Below, in pieces: positions 6,596-7,508 of a stretch of 7,508 nucleotides of DNA (the stretch's first letter is position 1; each line of letters starts with the position of its first letter). The notes below the pieces were generated by a model that saw only the letters and a program-made list of their open reading frames with translations, did no database searches and had not been told where the DNA came from. A program made the translations under genes and the position numbers. The DNA lies in contig ONXW01000250.1 in assembly GCA_900321915.1 (NCBI GenBank), positions 1-7,508 on the forward strand. Direction: 5' to 3'. This DNA comes from an uncultured Eubacteriales bacterium (GTDB taxonomy: Bacteria > Bacillota > Clostridia > Lachnospirales > Lachnospiraceae).

Positions 6596-7508
6596 CGGCA
6601 AGGAATATGTTTATACAGTCTATGAAGAAAAGAGCTTTTCGAAAGCGGCGCAGAAGCTGTATATCTCGCAGCCGGCGCTGAGTACGGCGATCAAGAAGGT
6701 GGAGAAGAAGCTGGGACGCCCGATCTTCGACCGGAGCACCAACCCCATCAGCCTGACGCCCAGCGGCGAGGTCTACATCGCCGCCATCGAGAAGCTGTTC
6801 GCCCTGGAGCAGAATACCCTTCAGGAGATGAACAACCTGAGCGGCCTGCTCGCGGGAAAACTGTCAGTCGGAGGCACCAATTTCTTTGCCTCTTTCATCC
6901 TTCCGGGACTTCTGGGGGACTTCTCCAGGAAACACCCCCAGATCAAGATTTCCCTGATGGAAGGGACGACGCTGCAGCTGATGGAGCGCGTTCTCAGCGA
7001 GGAACTGGATCTGATGGTGGACAACAGCGAGTTTGATGAAAAGATTTTCGAGCGGTATCCCTACCGTGAGGAGCGGATCATCCTGGCAATCCCGGAGCAG
7101 TTCGCGATCAACGAGAAGATAAAGGAGTACAGGCTGTCCGGGGAAGATATCAAGGCCGAAAAGCACCTGGAACAGGATTTTCCGGAGCTCCCGCTGACGC
7201 TCCTGGAGGATACGCCGTTCATTATGCTGAAGGAAGAGAACAGCATCTACAAGCGGGGCGTGAGGATGTGCAGCAGGCAGAATTACGTGCCGAATATCAT
7301 CCTGAAGCCGGACAGCGTGGTTTCCGCCTTCAATATGGCCTGCACCGGCGTGGCGGCTACGTTTATCCCGGACGGCCTGGTGAAGAATTTGACCTACGAG
7401 GTGCCGCTGTGCTTTTACCGCATGGATGAGGAGCTCGCGCTGCGCCACGTCTATTTCTATAAAAAGCGCAATAAGTACATGAGCAGGGCAATGGAGGAAT
7501 TCCTCCGC
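6588..7508 (+). CDS. LysR-family transcriptional regulator, 3' end cut off
   Basis: LysR-type DNA-binding regulator; 307 codons are open to the right edge with no stop, so the C-terminus is missing but most of a usual length of about 300 residues or slightly more is present. The N-terminal winged helix-turn-helix (about 1-62) is clear: SFSKAAQKLYISQPALST (16-33), then KKVEKKLG and FDRSTNPISLTPSGE (47-61). A linker helix (about 63-88) and the two-lobed substrate-binding domain follow (from about 90, KLSVGGTNFFASFILPGLL). The effector is unknown. ATG at 6588 lies four bases after GGAGG (6579-6583), and the start sits 8 bases inside the GIY-YIG gene, whose TGA is at 6593-6595. This suggests translational coupling in one operon with that gene and the branching enzyme. 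LysR regulators are often divergent from their targets; being last in an operon may point to autoregulation or to targets further downstream. Confidence 0.95.
   Translation, partial: MFDGKEYVYTVYEEKSFSKAAQKLYISQPALSTAIKKVEKKLGRPIFDRSTNPISLTPSGEVYIAAIEKLFALEQNTLQEMNNLSGLLAGKLSVGGTNFFASFILPGLLGDFSRKHPQIKISLMEGTTLQLMERVLSEELDLMVDNSEFDEKIFERYPYREERIILAIPEQFAINEKIKEYRLSGEDIKAEKHLEQDFPELPLTLLEDTPFIMLKEENSIYKRGVRMCSRQNYVPNIILKPDSVVSAFNMACTGVAATFIPDGLVKNLTYEVPLCFYRMDEELALRHVYFYKKRNKYMSRAMEEFLR

Noticed and set aside
4655..6601. Long open frame of 648 codons on the minus strand opposite the branching enzyme gene
   Set aside because: It is antisense to a clearly recognised gene, has a composition dominated by Arg, Pro, Leu and Val, shows no recognisable domain, and arises from GC-rich codon bias.

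Overview
The window looks like chromosomal DNA of a GC-rich Firmicute, most likely a clostridium of the Lachnospiraceae type. This rests on the protein character: an OmpR-type regulator of clostridial style, a Gram-positive-type signal peptidase I with one membrane anchor, a YclM-like class III aspartokinase, a UPF0213 GIY-YIG protein and a clostridial LysR regulator. Strong AGGAG-type ribosome sites and sigma-A-like promoters fit as well. The taxonomic call is inference. No mobile element, CRISPR array, tRNA or rRNA was seen, and no gene-free stretch exceeds 180 bases.

Layout. (1) Positions 2-682 (+) hold the end of an operon or single gene for a two-component response regulator whose first few codons lie outside the window. 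It runs into a bidirectional hairpin terminator at 685-729. (2) Positions 3650 down to 744 (-) hold a tight three-gene operon: signal peptidase I, aspartate kinase and an amidohydrolase-2 family hydrolase. It is read from a promoter region at about 3694-3730 and ends at the same shared terminator. The signal peptidase stop codon lies inside the aspartokinase ribosome binding site. (3) Positions 3827-7508 (+) hold a divergent operon: a glycogen branching enzyme homologue, a small GIY-YIG protein and a LysR-family regulator. The regulator starts inside the GIY-YIG gene and runs off the right edge. A good extended -10 promoter precedes it at 3746-3774.

The most unusual item is the branching enzyme homologue. 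Its two CBM48-like N-terminal domains, GH13 barrel and C-terminal beta domain are well preserved. However, the third catalytic acid (the Asp of the HDE motif) is Ser, the region I His is Asn, and a loop near the active site is about six residues short. The protein also carries a C-terminal extension of about 95 residues ending in four and a half 11-residue Lys/Ala repeats like those of LEA group 3 proteins. It may be a catalytically weakened or repurposed branching enzyme fused to a cationic helical tail. The other genes are ordinary housekeeping or regulatory families, and no functional link between the two divergent operons is evident beyond the shared promoter region.
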